Shown here in pieces: positions 11,541 to 39,700 of a stretch of 64,000 bases of DNA. The notes beneath the pieces were generated by a model. The model was not told the origin of the DNA. It made no database searches and saw only the letters and a program-made list of their open reading frames with translations. The position numbers and the translations under genes are program-made. The stretch comes from Diphasiastrum complanatum. Taxonomy: Eukaryota; Streptophyta; Lycopodiopsida; Lycopodiales; Lycopodiaceae. The stretch spans positions 64,043,614-64,107,613 of the forward strand of contig CM055099.1 of the NCBI GenBank assembly GCA_029204225.1. Direction: 5' to 3'. How positions within the stretch are numbered: position 1 is the first letter of the stretch; each line of letters begins with the position of its first letter.

Positions 11541-13450
11541 CTGCCATATGCCAATCTTAACATTCATACATCTAATCCATTCTTTAACATCAAATTAGCA
11601 TGGCAAAACAAGAAATCAAGAAAGTCAAGAAACTAGATAAGATTGAAAAATCTTCACCAAATTAGGCAAAGTGAGATTACATTGTTCATAATTATTGATC
11701 ATTCAATACATTGGGCCTTAATATAGAGCATGACCAAAGCTCTCATGTGATTTTAGGCACATGAACCAAAAAACACATCAAAAAAGCTCTCAAAGAGAAG
11801 ATTGAAGAACACGTAGAATAAAAAAATGACAAATGTACATTAGCCTCCAAATTAGCATGGCTTCCTCTATTTATAGTGGTCGTTTGTACCTCTAACTTTA
11901 TTTGGGATCTTATGAGCTTAATTTGGGCCAACCAATATTACAATTTTTGCCAATATATAGCGTGGTTGATTAGGCCTCTTTGCTGAACTAATCTTATTCT
12001 AATTTAGCACCATGGCTACATTCAGCAAAGTTGATTGTTGTGCACATGGGCCAATTACAAGCAGGACATGACACGCAACCTATGGGAGACGCCATATTGA
12101 GGATCTTATTGGAGAGTATTGGATATTAAGCTCATTCCATGTGAGGATTCAACAAATTTTAAAACTAATGTTTTCTGCAAATCTCCATTTTTACGCAGAA
12201 AAAATGACAGTCTGCAAAAACGAAGGAAGATTCACATAGTCTATGAAAATACACGAAGTTCATCACAAGTCGAAAAAAATGATGAAAGAATAGGCTGAAA
12301 CATCTTGACTCAACAAAATGCCAAAAGACATAGGTCAGCGTAAATCTCAAAATTACCAATTTTGACCAGTCCACCAAAATGTTGACTCAAGGAAATGTCG
12401 CTTAGTGCAAATGTTGACTTTGACCAGCCAACAAAAATATCGACTCAAAAAAATACCAATAGGCATTTTTTTAACATTTTCATGGCACTACTCAAAATGT
12501 AACTCTTGCTCTACCTAGGCTAATTAGATCATCGCATTTGACTATAGGCCACTTGTGAATTCAAAAATTAGTTTACCAATGTCTATACAACATAATCATG
12601 TGACCTTTAAATTGTATCTGACTGGAGTATGATTTATGCCGCATGAATCTCATTTAACCAATTTAAGTTGTTAAACAACTTCTTGTAATGTGAACTCATT
12701 AATTAAATTAGTCAACAAGCTATTATATATGCAGGTCACCAATGCTTCCTCACAAAGGCGCATGCACACTCCCAAGAGTGCGTGTATCTAGTGTAGAGTT
12801 ATGCTTTCTACAACAAGTAGCTATTGGTTCTATTCATTAGTGATTCATTCTAGCAATATCCTATGATGTGATTCTTTGTACATCATCCAAACCATATGAT
12901 TAGCTAAGTGCCTCAACAAGAAAGCTCATTCTTGAGATTCAAAACTGCTAACACTACAATCATTCATCTCTAGGCTATGAATGCATGTTCTTTTAGAACC
13001 TGTATCTTAGCCATATATGTCTCTTGGATTCTACATAAGCCTCAAACAAGAGGCTCATCATGGTCTACCATATCTTTGTGTAAATATGGTGTACTGCACA
13101 TACTCATGTAGACTATCTCTAAAACTCTACATAGTATGACACATAGGAAACCAAGCACTCTAGCATATAAACGCTAATAGAGCCATAGCTCTTAATTCCC
13201 AAAAAATTTGCAATAATGAACAATCCCAAAAACAAGGTTGCAAATTTTCTCTAACACTAACCACGCCACAACCTCAACTAGACCATATATGGACAAATAC
13301 TTCATTGATTCATTGTGAACCTTGAACAACTAAAACTTATTGGTTTGATCATCACCCCTCATATTTTGCTTTACCAACCCTTGTTCCATGACTATCACTG
13401 CATCAATCATGCCTTTGCTATAGACAATCTCAACAATCTAATAACAAGAA
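11541..13450. other. Non-coding, LTR-like DNA
   Basis: This stretch should begin with the LTR of the minus-strand element primed at 11526-11537. I could not place its outer boundary. I see no coding gene in it. Confidence 0.3.
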
Positions 13451-13819
13451 TATCAACAAGTACCCACTAACAAGATGGTAACATAGTGCAAGGCCTCTCG
13501 TAATCGCATCCGATCACCTTGCTGGCCAAAGGCAAGCAGTGCATGTTCAAGTTGGTCAAATTGATGAATGTAGTTTGTAACAAAATCAACACAAGAAAAG
13601 ATACTTAAAATTTTGAAGGCACACTATACTCAATAACAGGTACCTCATAAATCTCCCTAATACATGCAAAAAATAATGCATGCAAAAATGCAGCATGAGG
13701 CCAAATAACAAAACATGGACGAGCATTTATTAATTTCCTTCCCTTATAGATACGAGGACGCTACTCTGGCATTCGCCATTTGATTATCTGTTTCTTGTTT
13801 TCGCAAACAAGAGCGAGCG
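13451..13819. other. Upstream region of the YjbQ-like gene
   Basis: A short coding-like minus-strand stretch (DFVTNYIHQFDQLEHALL, about 13480-13600) is probably a retroelement remnant. The 80 bp before the start codon are more GC-rich and likely hold the 5' leader. I cannot assign a TATA box with confidence. Confidence 0.3.
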
Positions 13820-29751
<15,932 letters not shown>

Positions 29752-30788
29752 TCTTCATGATATGTAAACATTGTTTCAGTTTGTGATAACACATTTTCTT
29801 TCATTTGTCCCAGCTAAGCTGCATGTCATATCCTCTAAAAATCTGTCGAATACAGGGCTTACTGTTGAAGTGCAGAAACACTCTTTGAACATCACTTGAG
29901 AAACAATGTTCTGTTGTTTTCTTCAATTCAATGACCTAGGTGAGTTCCACAAAAAAATCGTCAACATGGGCTATTCACTTCAACTGAATCAGTTAAATAA
30001 GCCTATTATGGACAGCATTATTCTTCTCTATGCTATTTTGTTACATGGCTTGTGCAAAAGTGGGTGCCAGGCAGTTGTAAGATATGATAGGAGAAAAAGC
30101 ACTATCTAGTCCTTTCCTAGCTGTGCAATTCCCCATATGGGCAAATCTGACTAGCAGACCTTATTGCCTGTAACCTCTGCTGTCGGGAGGACTTTTTTTC
30201 CTACTTACTCAAAAGATGTAGTTATAAGTCTTCAAGAAACTCAATATGACTTGAGTTGCAGAGCCTTAGTTGCAGATATGAGATTTGTGTGTATTGATGA
30301 AGGATATGATACGGTACATTATCTTAGATCTAGCTCCCGGTTGTTAATGAAATAAGGATCACAAATCTCCAATTTTAACGCATGTTAAAATATTATAACA
30401 TTCTTTCTAGCATGAAGCATGCGCTTTAAAATAGTGACCACAACATGAAGCATGGGCTTCAATCAGCGACCTCAATGGAAGATGCAGTTCTACTGTTCAT
30501 GCTTTCCCATGATCTTGCCTTATTGGTGGTACGATGTAGGTGACCATTTAATTTTATCGTCTCCTTGTACAAGCGAGGCTATTCCATTTACGTTTTTCAC
30601 ATCTTTCATTTCTTTTATTAGCTCACGCACCTCATTATTGGCTTCCCATGGGATTCTATCAAATTCTTTTCCTTGGATGGTGGTCATGTGGGGGTTTCCA
30701 CAACCAAGAGAAAAAACTTATCAATCGCAAGCAAAAAGTCTTCATTTGATCCAATAACTCAAATATGATGTGATGTTTGGTCCTTAGG

Positions 30789-30892
30789 ATGCCACCTCCT
30801 GGTCAATTCAGATGAGTGTTATATTCAAGTTCGCAATAGAGTTTACGAATGCCACCTCCGGTCAATTCAGCTGAGTGTTATATTCAAGTTCA
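30789..30892. repeat. Tandem duplication, about 60-bp period
   Basis: 'atgccacctcc-ggtcaattcag-tgagtgttatattcaagttc' occurs twice, 60 bp apart. Confidence 0.9.
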
Positions 30893-32584
30893 CTCTATGT
30901 GATCACCAAAAGATAACCTGATGAAAGCCCAAGGCTATGTTTGTGTGGCTCTTGGGATGTACATATCAAATGAATCTAATCACCCAAAGTAAAATCCAAT
31001 CAAAGTTGCACCATTAATTGTTTTAGTGCCACTTGGCTTTAAAATAAATGATGGACCAAAGGTCCTATTAAAGCAAAACACCTAGGGATACTAAGGACAA
31101 ACCTAGTAAAGTGCATCAATGTCACAAAGAGGATGGAGCTGTTAGAGTCAATTAAGCAACAAAAATAAATAAAGATGACACTTCCAAGACTCCTCCAAAG
31201 ATGTATCAAAGAATTTTTAGATGTTGTGCTTCATGCAATACCTTTGGCAATGGAAGTCCTGCAAAAGGTTATAACAAAATTATGCTACTACACAATCTTC
31301 AAAAGAGTGATACAAGGACAAGGGAAGGCTGACGTTGAGGTTGACATTGACTATTTCTCTCCAACTTTAAGATTAACAATGAGAAATCAACAACCAGAAG
31401 CAATTTGTTCCATCGACCACTTCAACATCAAACCTGGTCTAACTAGACAAGGCCAATTCTGGGGAGTACAAGCCCAAAATGGTCCACAAGCAAGGATGTT
31501 CAAGTGCCAATTTAGAATCATATAGATATAAGTTAAGGCAAGCTTGTACAAGCAACACTAGTGAGCTAGACATACTAGTTGCTCATCTATAGAGTAAATT
31601 CATACCCAACCCTAGTGCAATGAGAATTGTATGAGCATCAAAGATCATTTTCTTGAAGAGTAGCTTTGGCATCCCATACTGCCATAACTCACCTGCATAA
31701 TGAGATCCTTGCTCAATTATTGTATGATTGATTGAACTCAAAATCTTTTCTAGCACACGAATGACTGATCCATGGATAGCTTGATGGATCCTGATGCCCT
31801 AGTATTAGTAGCTATAAACATTGGCTCCTCACTAGTGCATGTATAGCCTACTCCCACACCTAGTGTCTAATGAAATTGTCTTCAACTTCCATCTAAGCTC
31901 TCCCAACCCAAGGTTAGAGATTAACTAAACTGTGTAGGTTAGGGATGCTATATACTTCCCTGCCATAAATTTGGGTCCGTAGATATGGAGTTTGGAGGAG
32001 TTTTAACACTTTCAATATTTTCCCAAGATGTTTGGATGAACTTTCTATTGAATCAACATTTTTTCTCCTATCAAGTACTCTTATTAGTGCCAAAGGTACT
32101 CTAGATGGAATGCTCTCAACATGGCCTAGCTCTCCTTTAGAAAAAATTGAATTTTTATAATGTAAACTTGCTGACAACTTACCCAGATGGAATGCATGAT
32201 GCTCTTTAACCCACTCAATAAAGTTCAACTTTTAATATAAAGAACCGACTCGCATCATTATCTAAACACAAAACATTATAGATAGTCCATGATACTTTCC
32301 AATCGTCATCACTTTCAAGTCCTTTGGAATTCTGAGAAATATCATCACCTTTCTAGAATTCTCAAGGAGTTACTCTTCATATTTATGTGATGTCACGCCT
32401 TATGTTGAGCAATATGACTCATCTCATGTGCTAGCTGTAATATCTCTTGCATATCTTTCAAGAAATTCCTTATGAAACTTGATCCATTTAGTATTCACAA
32501 CAATGGGTGATCTCAGTTGAAATCCGTACAAAAGTATATAGAGATTGTACCCAACAACACAATGCTTAGGGATGTTGGGAGAGA

Positions 32585-32684
32585 ATTCGGTCAATGTAAG
32601 GATCTTTCCCTTTTAGATTGCTTACTAGATACGTATTCGGTCAATGTAAGGATCTTTCCCATTTAGATTGCTTACTAGATACGT
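32585..32684. repeat. Tandem duplication, 50 bp x 2
   Basis: Two adjacent copies starting ATTCGGTCAATGTAAGG differ at one base, so the duplication is recent. Confidence 0.95.
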
Positions 32685-34205
32685 ATTCTCTAAGAATATC
32701 CTCTCTTTTCTGCGTAACTCTCTCATTTGACCACCAGATTTATTATGATCTAAAGAACAAAAGCTTGAAGAGCTTTTTGACTTTTAGAACATTGCAGTGA
32801 TAAGCCCAATCACTTACCACGTCACTAGGCAATCCTTAAAGTATAAAGTAATGCTCTACAAAGAAATGAGCTTGACTCAATAATTCCTCTAATAAAAAAT
32901 TTTGAGGTAGGAGAGAATTATGCACCGGTCTATGTCCTTTAGAGACTTATCACCTATTTAACCCTTAAGACATCTTTATGTCTAAGTACAATAATTAGGG
33001 TTTTGAAGGAAGCTTCTAGGTAGGCAGCCAGTTTCTCTTTGGACTAGCTACGTTGGGTGGAGAGTTTTGAAAAGTTACTTATAATTTATGATCTACTGCT
33101 CTTCTTTGGAGGCAAACCATAAGGTAGTTCATAAGTACTTATCCAATTTATTGTTTTAATCTGTGTACACTATGTTGTTGATGCCTTGGCCACTAAGAAT
33201 TAGAGTTCTAAGAAAAAACAAAATCTAGAAAAGTACCATGATCTACAACATATTGAATTTTACCTCAAATCTTTAAATAAGACAAAACAGTTTATACTCT
33301 AAATTTCGTATACATTGCTTGACTTTAGTAGAGGACATACAAGGATAAGGAGGAACATTTGTGTACCCTTGAATGGACACTAGCTACTACCATAAAAGAA
33401 ATGTCAACACATGGTTTTAAAATTCCAAATGGCCAAAGCATTTGAATGCAAGATAGATAAAATATTAGATAAAACTATTCAAGCTCTAATGTCCAATAAA
33501 ACATCTAATGAGCCAATCATAAAGCACTTTACGCTTCTTATCTGAAAAGATTGGAAGTTGGAAAAGAAGAATACTAGTGCTAATGGCATGAAGCGGGCCA
33601 AGTCACTTCTCTAAAATCAAATTTCGAAATTGAACTTGACACTTTCTTAGCATAATTTGTGCTCAAAATTTTTGACAAACTCCACAATCTTGGTAAGTGT
33701 TATTCTTCATTATGAAACAATAGAATAAAACTTGAGTTACAACAAAATCAATGCTAAAACAATCATAATATACTAAATTTTATTGTTTTGGATACTTCAT
33801 TCACAAGCTTCAAATAAGATTTCATGAGTAATGAAAGAAATTGGATAAGTGAACATTTCCTCTATGAAATCTTTTGAATCTATCGGAGGGTGCGAGAGCA
33901 ATCCAAATCTGACTTCCATTCATCATTTAGCCAAGTGTTTTCTATTTTTTAATCTTGACATTATAGTTGAGAAATGTCGTGCCCTACTAGACCTGAACTG
34001 TCGTGCTATGTCCAATAGTCAACCTTTTTTTGAAGTCCCTCCATCTCGCTACACACCACTTTCTGGTCCACTAGTTTGGAATATTGGATATTTTGGGGTT
34101 TTCATTTTCACGAAAAAAACTCAAAAGATTTGATCATATTAATATAGATAATTTGGTTTTATGTAATCAACTACAGAGTTTGAATAAATTAAATTGCACA
34201 AAGCC

Positions 34206-34208
<3 letters not shown>

Positions 34209-34247
<39 letters not shown>
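34209..34247. repeat. (AC)n microsatellite
   Basis: A 39-bp AC run. Confidence 0.96.
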
Positions 34248-34249
<2 letters not shown>

Positions 34250-34492
34250 GCTCATAAACACCAATCACGTGATACCAAAATTGTCTACAAATATCACAAA
34301 AAAAAAAAAACTTGACTTTTTTATTCATTGAAATAGTTGTGACATGGAACAATTGTTGTTGCAATTTTTCACCTTGAGCATATGGGTTAAAATGCTCATA
34401 CATATTTTAGAGTCTCAAATTATGATTTTTGTTTCTTGAAATTGGCACACTACCATGCAAGGAAGCTTTTCAACTAGAGATAAAATAAACAA

Positions 34493-34510
34493 TCTCTCTC
34501 TCTCTCTCAC

Positions 34511-34591
<81 letters not shown>
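34493..34591. repeat. (TC)n then (AC)n microsatellite
   Basis: About 75 bp of CT with one TCAC interruption, then 22 bp of CA. Confidence 0.96.
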
Positions 34592-35243
34592 TTTCTCTAT
34601 TTCCTACTTTTTATTTCTTCAATATCAATCTTGTAGTAGACACATTATGTTTGGAGGTTGTGGCCACTTTCTAGTCAAAGAACCACGAGTCACAGTTTGT
34701 AGGGGTACAAGATGTTAATCCTCCAAGCTAAACATCAAAATGTGGCAGGCTTATTCCACTGATTTAAGAAGGGGGCTCGCTTGTTGTTTCGAGCATGACT
34801 ATTGCAAGGTTGTGCTCGTCCATTAATTTTCTTTTCCAAAAAAAGCTTGTACAATATGTACACATTATACCTACACATTAAAAAGTTTTTTTTCAAAAGA
34901 TATATTTGATACAAAATTACTATCTTAGCTTTTAGATCTCTTACTAATACTTTCTAGCAATATTTATTTGTTCCATAGCAAATAAGTTTGGGCATTGATG
35001 CTGACTACAAGAAACTTTAGCTAATATATCTTGAAAAATCTCAACCATGTAACTTCAATACATTATCTCTATATTTTAAATGGGCCAAAAAAGACTCCTT
35101 TCTTTTGCTAAAATTTTCATGAACATGTTTAGATCTTAGAACATATTTTTAGTAATTAATGTTAAATGCTGGGGTTGCTTTTGGGCTTTTAAGTATCAAA
35201 TGATCATTACCATTTATGAGACTTGAACTATGATGTATGTTTT

Positions 35244-35430
35244 TTTGTTTTGATACAGAGTTTCGCCACTAATGGGTAATACACAATATATACAGTCTGG
35301 CCACGCCATCTGGGCAATGCCAAGATCGGAGCAAGCTCCTTACAATGTCACTACGCGGCAGCTGGGATTCAAGCCTGCGCCATGCTGATCGCAGTCAACC
35401 ACTCTACCCAAGCACCGCGCTGCGATGGAC
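35244..35430 (-). mobile_element. tRNA-derived SINE with 14-bp target-site duplication
   Basis: The minus strand starts GTCCATCGCAGCGCGGTGC. It has an A-box-like GGGTAGAGTGGTTGACTGC, a B-box-like AGGCTTGAATCCC, a unique body and an A-rich end. The 14-bp repeat ATGATGTATGTTTT flanks it exactly (35230-35243 and 35431-35444). Internal Pol III boxes plus a long duplication define a LINE-mobilised SINE. Length is about 187 bp. Confidence 0.87.
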
Positions 35431-35645
35431 ATGATGTATGTTTTCATTATTGTTAGTGTGCAAGCATTCCCATACTTAATTTTCTACCTAGTATTTATAT
35501 CTATAAGTTTATAAATTGACAGAATTCAATATTTTCTCTATAGTTACAAACTTTCTATAAATCTTCTCTTTGGTATAGTAAGAATGTGTTCAACTCACGT
35601 CTATTGAAAATGTTGTAGTAGTAATGAATACATTTGTATTTTACA

Positions 35646-35829
35646 GATCCATTAGGAAGAGTTGCTGAACTTCACCATCATATATGTAAAAGACTATGTG
35701 GTAACCAACTACCAATAGCTCAATTGGAGGGGCACCTTGTTGTAACTTCCAATACTCAACTAATCCTAAAGAGAATTAGAGCACCCAAAAGCCTCAATAG
35801 GCCATCAATTCTTAAATCATTTATTTTGG
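35646..35829 (+). other. Candidate orphan exon
   Basis: It is bounded by a good acceptor (TGTATTTTACAG) and donor (TTTTG|GTAAGA) and is open throughout in one frame (PLGRVAELHHHICKRL ...). I recognise no family and found no partner exons. It may be a gene relic or chance. Confidence 0.2.
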
Positions 35830-35979
35830 TAAGAACATCTTATGAAACAATGGGAAAACTCAATGCTCAGGTTCTTCGATTGATGAGCACAGAAAATTCT
35901 TCATAGAACCTTGGTAGAAAATGGCTAGTTATTTGGGTAAGTCATTTTGAAACTAAAGCATCCAAAAATACAACGCTGT

Positions 35980-36077
35980 CCACCGCTTTGTGATGTGGTG
36001 GTAGAGGGCTCTTGGTGTGAGAATAACCGGGGTTCAAACTCCAACACCACATGGACAGTGTACAAGAAAAACAAAAT
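35980..36077 (+). mobile_element. Short SINE-like tRNA-derived insertion
   Basis: It has an A-box-like GTGGTGGTAGAGGGCTC and a B-box-like GGGGTTCAAACTCC, followed by an A-rich end (AAGAAAAACAAAATTA). Imperfect 11-bp flanking repeats TACAACGCTGT and TACAATGTTGT support retroposition. Confidence 0.55.
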
Positions 36078-36498
36078 TACAATGTTGTGGACAAGATGGC
36101 CGTGAGTTTTGAAACAATATCCTCAGATATCAGACTTCGGTAATTGGACAATTATGACTATGTTTCTTTTGTATGTCCTTATTCGCACGGATGGGGCTGA
36201 TTGGAGTTGAACTCCTGACCTCAAGGAGAGGAGGGAAATTTCTAATAATTATAATTACAAAAGTATGATGACACCTAAACAGCTGATATGAACCCATATA
36301 AGCTTTATTTGGGATGCTGCCAGACATGAATTGAAGTCTGCAAGTGCTACTATAAAATGCATCTGAAAAAGCAAGAAGCATACTTGCCAATAATTATGCT
36401 AAGCACGAGCGAGGAACCTCGAGTATAACAGAAAATACAGCATAGCAAAACACACACATAATTTTCCATTCAAGTACATATGGTGCAGAAGAATATTC
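36078..36498. other. Intergenic DNA 3' of the MCRS1-like gene
   Basis: At 36180-36240 the minus strand contains a B-box-like GGAGTTCAACTCC without a clear A box, probably another tRNA-derived scrap. Nothing else was recognised. Confidence 0.35.
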
Positions 36499-36504
36499 CT
36501 TTTA
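36499..36504 (-). terminator. Candidate poly(A) signal of the MCRS1-like gene
   Basis: The minus strand reads AATAAA about 110 nt downstream of the stop codon. Confidence 0.4.
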
Positions 36505-36539
36505 TTATCTTTTGATACAAATTCCCCCCCAGCCCTTGC

Positions 36540-36621
36540 CTATACAAAGGAATACCTTGTTTCTGCTTTATATTCTTTGTCTATACAAAGGGATACCTTG
36601 TTCCTGCTTTATATCACTCAT
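36540..36621. repeat. 41-bp tandem duplication spanning the MCRS1-like stop codon
   Basis: CTATACAAAGG-ATACCTTGTT-CTGCTTTATAT occurs twice, 41 bp apart. The second copy ends over the stop codon at 36614-36616. Confidence 0.85.
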
Positions 36622-36703
36622 CATAACTACTATTAAGCATTTCTTCGACCCTTTTTTTAGCAAGTTTCTTATTGATTTCGAATATGAACCTCATTCCTCC
36701 GAC
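36614..36703 (-). CDS. MCRS1: MCRS1-like gene, exon 8 (terminal)
   Basis: It codes for residues 832-860, VGGMRFIFEINKKLAKKR and then VEEMLNSSYDE, with TGA at 36614-36616. LRFIFEIN--L is the last FHA strand. The acceptor is CATGCCAG. Confidence 0.9.
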   Translation of the reverse strand, partial: VGGMRFIFEINKKLAKKRVEEMLNSSYDE

Positions 36704-39700
36704 CTGGCATGACATACATCAAGAGCAGAATTAACCTTCAGATAATGTGATCAATATCATAGTAACAGAACAGAAAGACATAATCCACATAGTCTATTTG
36801 TGGTTGCATTCAAAATACACAAAAATAACATTCAAAATATATACAACCTTTTCAATGTTATTCTCCCAACAGCTCTTTTGAAAAAGAAAGTCCTCCCCAG
36901 AAACTAAAACTTCATAATATATTATATATGATACTTGAAAACATCAAAACTAAAACAAGCCACAATTCCTAGGAACGTGTTCAAGGAAACAGTTCTGTAC
37001 CATTCCTAGGGCACCTAAGGAACTGTTCCTTGGGTTAAAATTTTTTGATTTTTTTTTCTATCACCTTAAAATCGCATTATTGGTCCACTTCACAGGCGGC
37101 GAAAAGTAAAACCCATTCATAAAAATGATAAAAAAAATTGTTATTAAGGTTCCTAGAAAAGGAAGGGTTTCTCTTAAGGTTGTTGTTCGTAAGTTCAGTT
37201 ACCTAAGGAACGATAACTTAACAAAGTTTATTGGGAACTTTTTATAAAAGTAGTAAAATTATCAAGTTAATACAAACTTGCCAAAGTTTACCGGCAGCTC
37301 TTTTTAACATCCAGAACTATGGAACAAGGTATTCAGATTACAGAAGAATGACTTATATCGCAACAAATGCTGTAGATGGAAATGCAAAACATTTCTATTG
37401 ATGATTAAAGTTTTTTCAGGAAGAGTTCCAAAGGAACCATTCCTTAGGATCATTCGTAGGAATGGAACGCACATTCCTAAGGAAAGGTTCCGTACCTGTT
37501 CCTAAGGAAAAACCTTAGGAACGGTCATCTATGAGAATGGCACAATGAGAAACCCAAGCAACAAGAAATATGATTCCAACATAAATACTCAGCTACACTT
37601 CAATCGCAAGGCACGTCCATCCATATCACAATCTAATGAGTACAACTTCTGGAAAGTCAACTTATGATTCAAATGCTAACAATAGAATAGAAGACTTGCA
37701 AACACAAATCTTAGGAGCAGCAGTTTTTTAGAATGTAACTATGCTAACAGAAAGAAAATGAATGACAGATACCTCTATCAAACAATTGGAATTAAGACTT
37801 GCACGCTGGCTTTTTTCGATGGCAAAATTATTTACATAAAGGACTCTCCTTCCAAGATTCTTCAAGTAAAATACTCCGTCCTCTTTTAACTTGATGCTGG
37901 CCTGCACTACCAGCAGTAGGCAATTTTCACAGACGACTTTAAAAAGAAGGCATCAAACTAAATCCTTCAGAGCTTTGAACAATTCATAGCCATGTGACAA
38001 TCTAACAAAGGCTAAAGAATATCACTGTTTTGAAACTAAAAGAAGGCATACTTCATTTGCAAATAAAAAGAGTTACACACGATATTACAGCACAGCTCTT
38101 AACTTACGATGTTCAAAAACTCCATAAAGACATTTCCCAGGCATGCTTTCATGAGAATGTTGACATTGCATTGTCAGTGAAAACTTTGGTGGCAAATCTT
38201 TGAACAATAAATAAATTCGTCCTGGTTAGATTATCTAGTAAAAGCCTGGGCTAAGTATCTTGATTTTCTATGCTTGTTTGCTTTTTGTGAAAAGGTATTT
38301 GATAAAGGGGCATGAACAGCCTTTGCTGCTTTAGGTCTTTGCGTACACACAAAGTTAGGAATGGTAGCTATCTATTATCTACGGAGGCCAAGGGACAATA
38401 TATATCTAACCATTTTGACGAGAACACAAAAAAAGTTCTGGCAAGTGCTTGGTTGGGGGTGATTTAGGTTCTGACAAAGCTGAAGCGAGTGTGGCCCAAA
38501 TTTTTCGGATCTAACCTTTGATGAAAGTCAAGGTAGTTTGGTGTGGGACAGATCCAAATTAAGGGGGTCCTGACAACTAAAGGATCTGTAACCTATATAA
38601 TTGAATAGACAGCATTAAGAATAGTTGGAGTGACAACAAGAGTCCTTTCCTCCAATTACAAGCCATTAGATATCAATCAACATGGAAGTCAAAATGGATG
38701 CTTTTATGTTACAATTTCCAAGTCCAGAAACTTAAAAGTGAAAAAATATTTCCAATGCTTAATTCATGACTTAACAGCCAGTCCAGAAACAAAATTCAAA
38801 GATGATAAGGGTGGACGACCCAATGAAAAGCAAGTGCAGTTTGACAAGAGAGCAAGAAAGGCACTGTGAATAATTAACATGTTGGAGTGCCGCAACTTCA
38901 CCATTTCAAGCATGGAAACACTAGAAAGTATTTCTAAGCTACTTCCTCAACGAGGCTATTGTTTTTGAAACAACAAACATTCCATACATAAGGATGATTG
39001 AAAGGTGAAACAATGATGGCTATCTATCTAACAAGGAAAATTATCCGTCCCTGATTCCCACGTATCCTTTTTTAAAGTATGGAGCTTATTTGTTAAGAAC
39101 AAAATCCTAGATTGGTTAACATTCTCATACATATCCTGAGAATATCCCATAATGGTTAATCCAGTGATGGAAGATAGGCATGATAGTTGTCTTCTATAAC
39201 AATATGCATCATGTGATTCTTTGGCATAAAAAATCATTTGCAATCACAGGAGTTAAACAGTCTAAATGAGTCAATTGGGTAAGAGTTAAGGATTGTGTTA
39301 AGGCAGAAAAATCTTGTTGGATTGCCTCCTAGCCAAAATGTGAAGCATAGGATTGAGCTCATTTCGAGGTCAGGTCCAGTTTCTCGTCCACCTTAGAGGA
39401 TGAGTCTTAGAGAGGAGGATGAGGTGAAGAACATGATGGGCAACTCAAGTTGGGGTACATATAGCCTTGTCTCTCACTCTTTGCATCCCCAATCTTTCTA
39501 GTGAAGAAAAAGGATGGTTCATTTCGAATTTGCGTCGATCATGTACACTTAATAGGCTCATGGTGAAGCATTGCTTCCCGATACCATGAATTGATGACTT
39601 GTTGGATGCCTTGGACACGTCTAGGACCCGGTTTGGACATCATGAGTTTTTAATCATGTCGTTTGGGCTCTAATGCATTTGCGACATTCATGATGCTTAT

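Larger units (their letters stand above)
29752..35229. other. Intergenic region between the two convergent genes
   Basis: AT-rich, repeat-derived DNA. Coding-like scraps of unknown origin occur at 30530-30700 (minus, with IQGKEFDRIPWEANNEV), 31175-31525 (plus, 116 codons) and 31914-32228 (minus, 104 codons). None shows a motif I can name. Tandem duplications and microsatellites are listed separately. Confidence 0.4.

Noticed and set aside
35244-35430. Functional tRNA gene
   Set aside because: Pol III boxes are present, but there is no cloverleaf with paired acceptor stem, and the unit is bounded by a 14-bp duplication. It is a SINE.
36180-36245. tRNA gene near a B-box sequence
   Set aside because: There is no A box, acceptor stem or anticodon arm. 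At most it is a tRNA-derived scrap.
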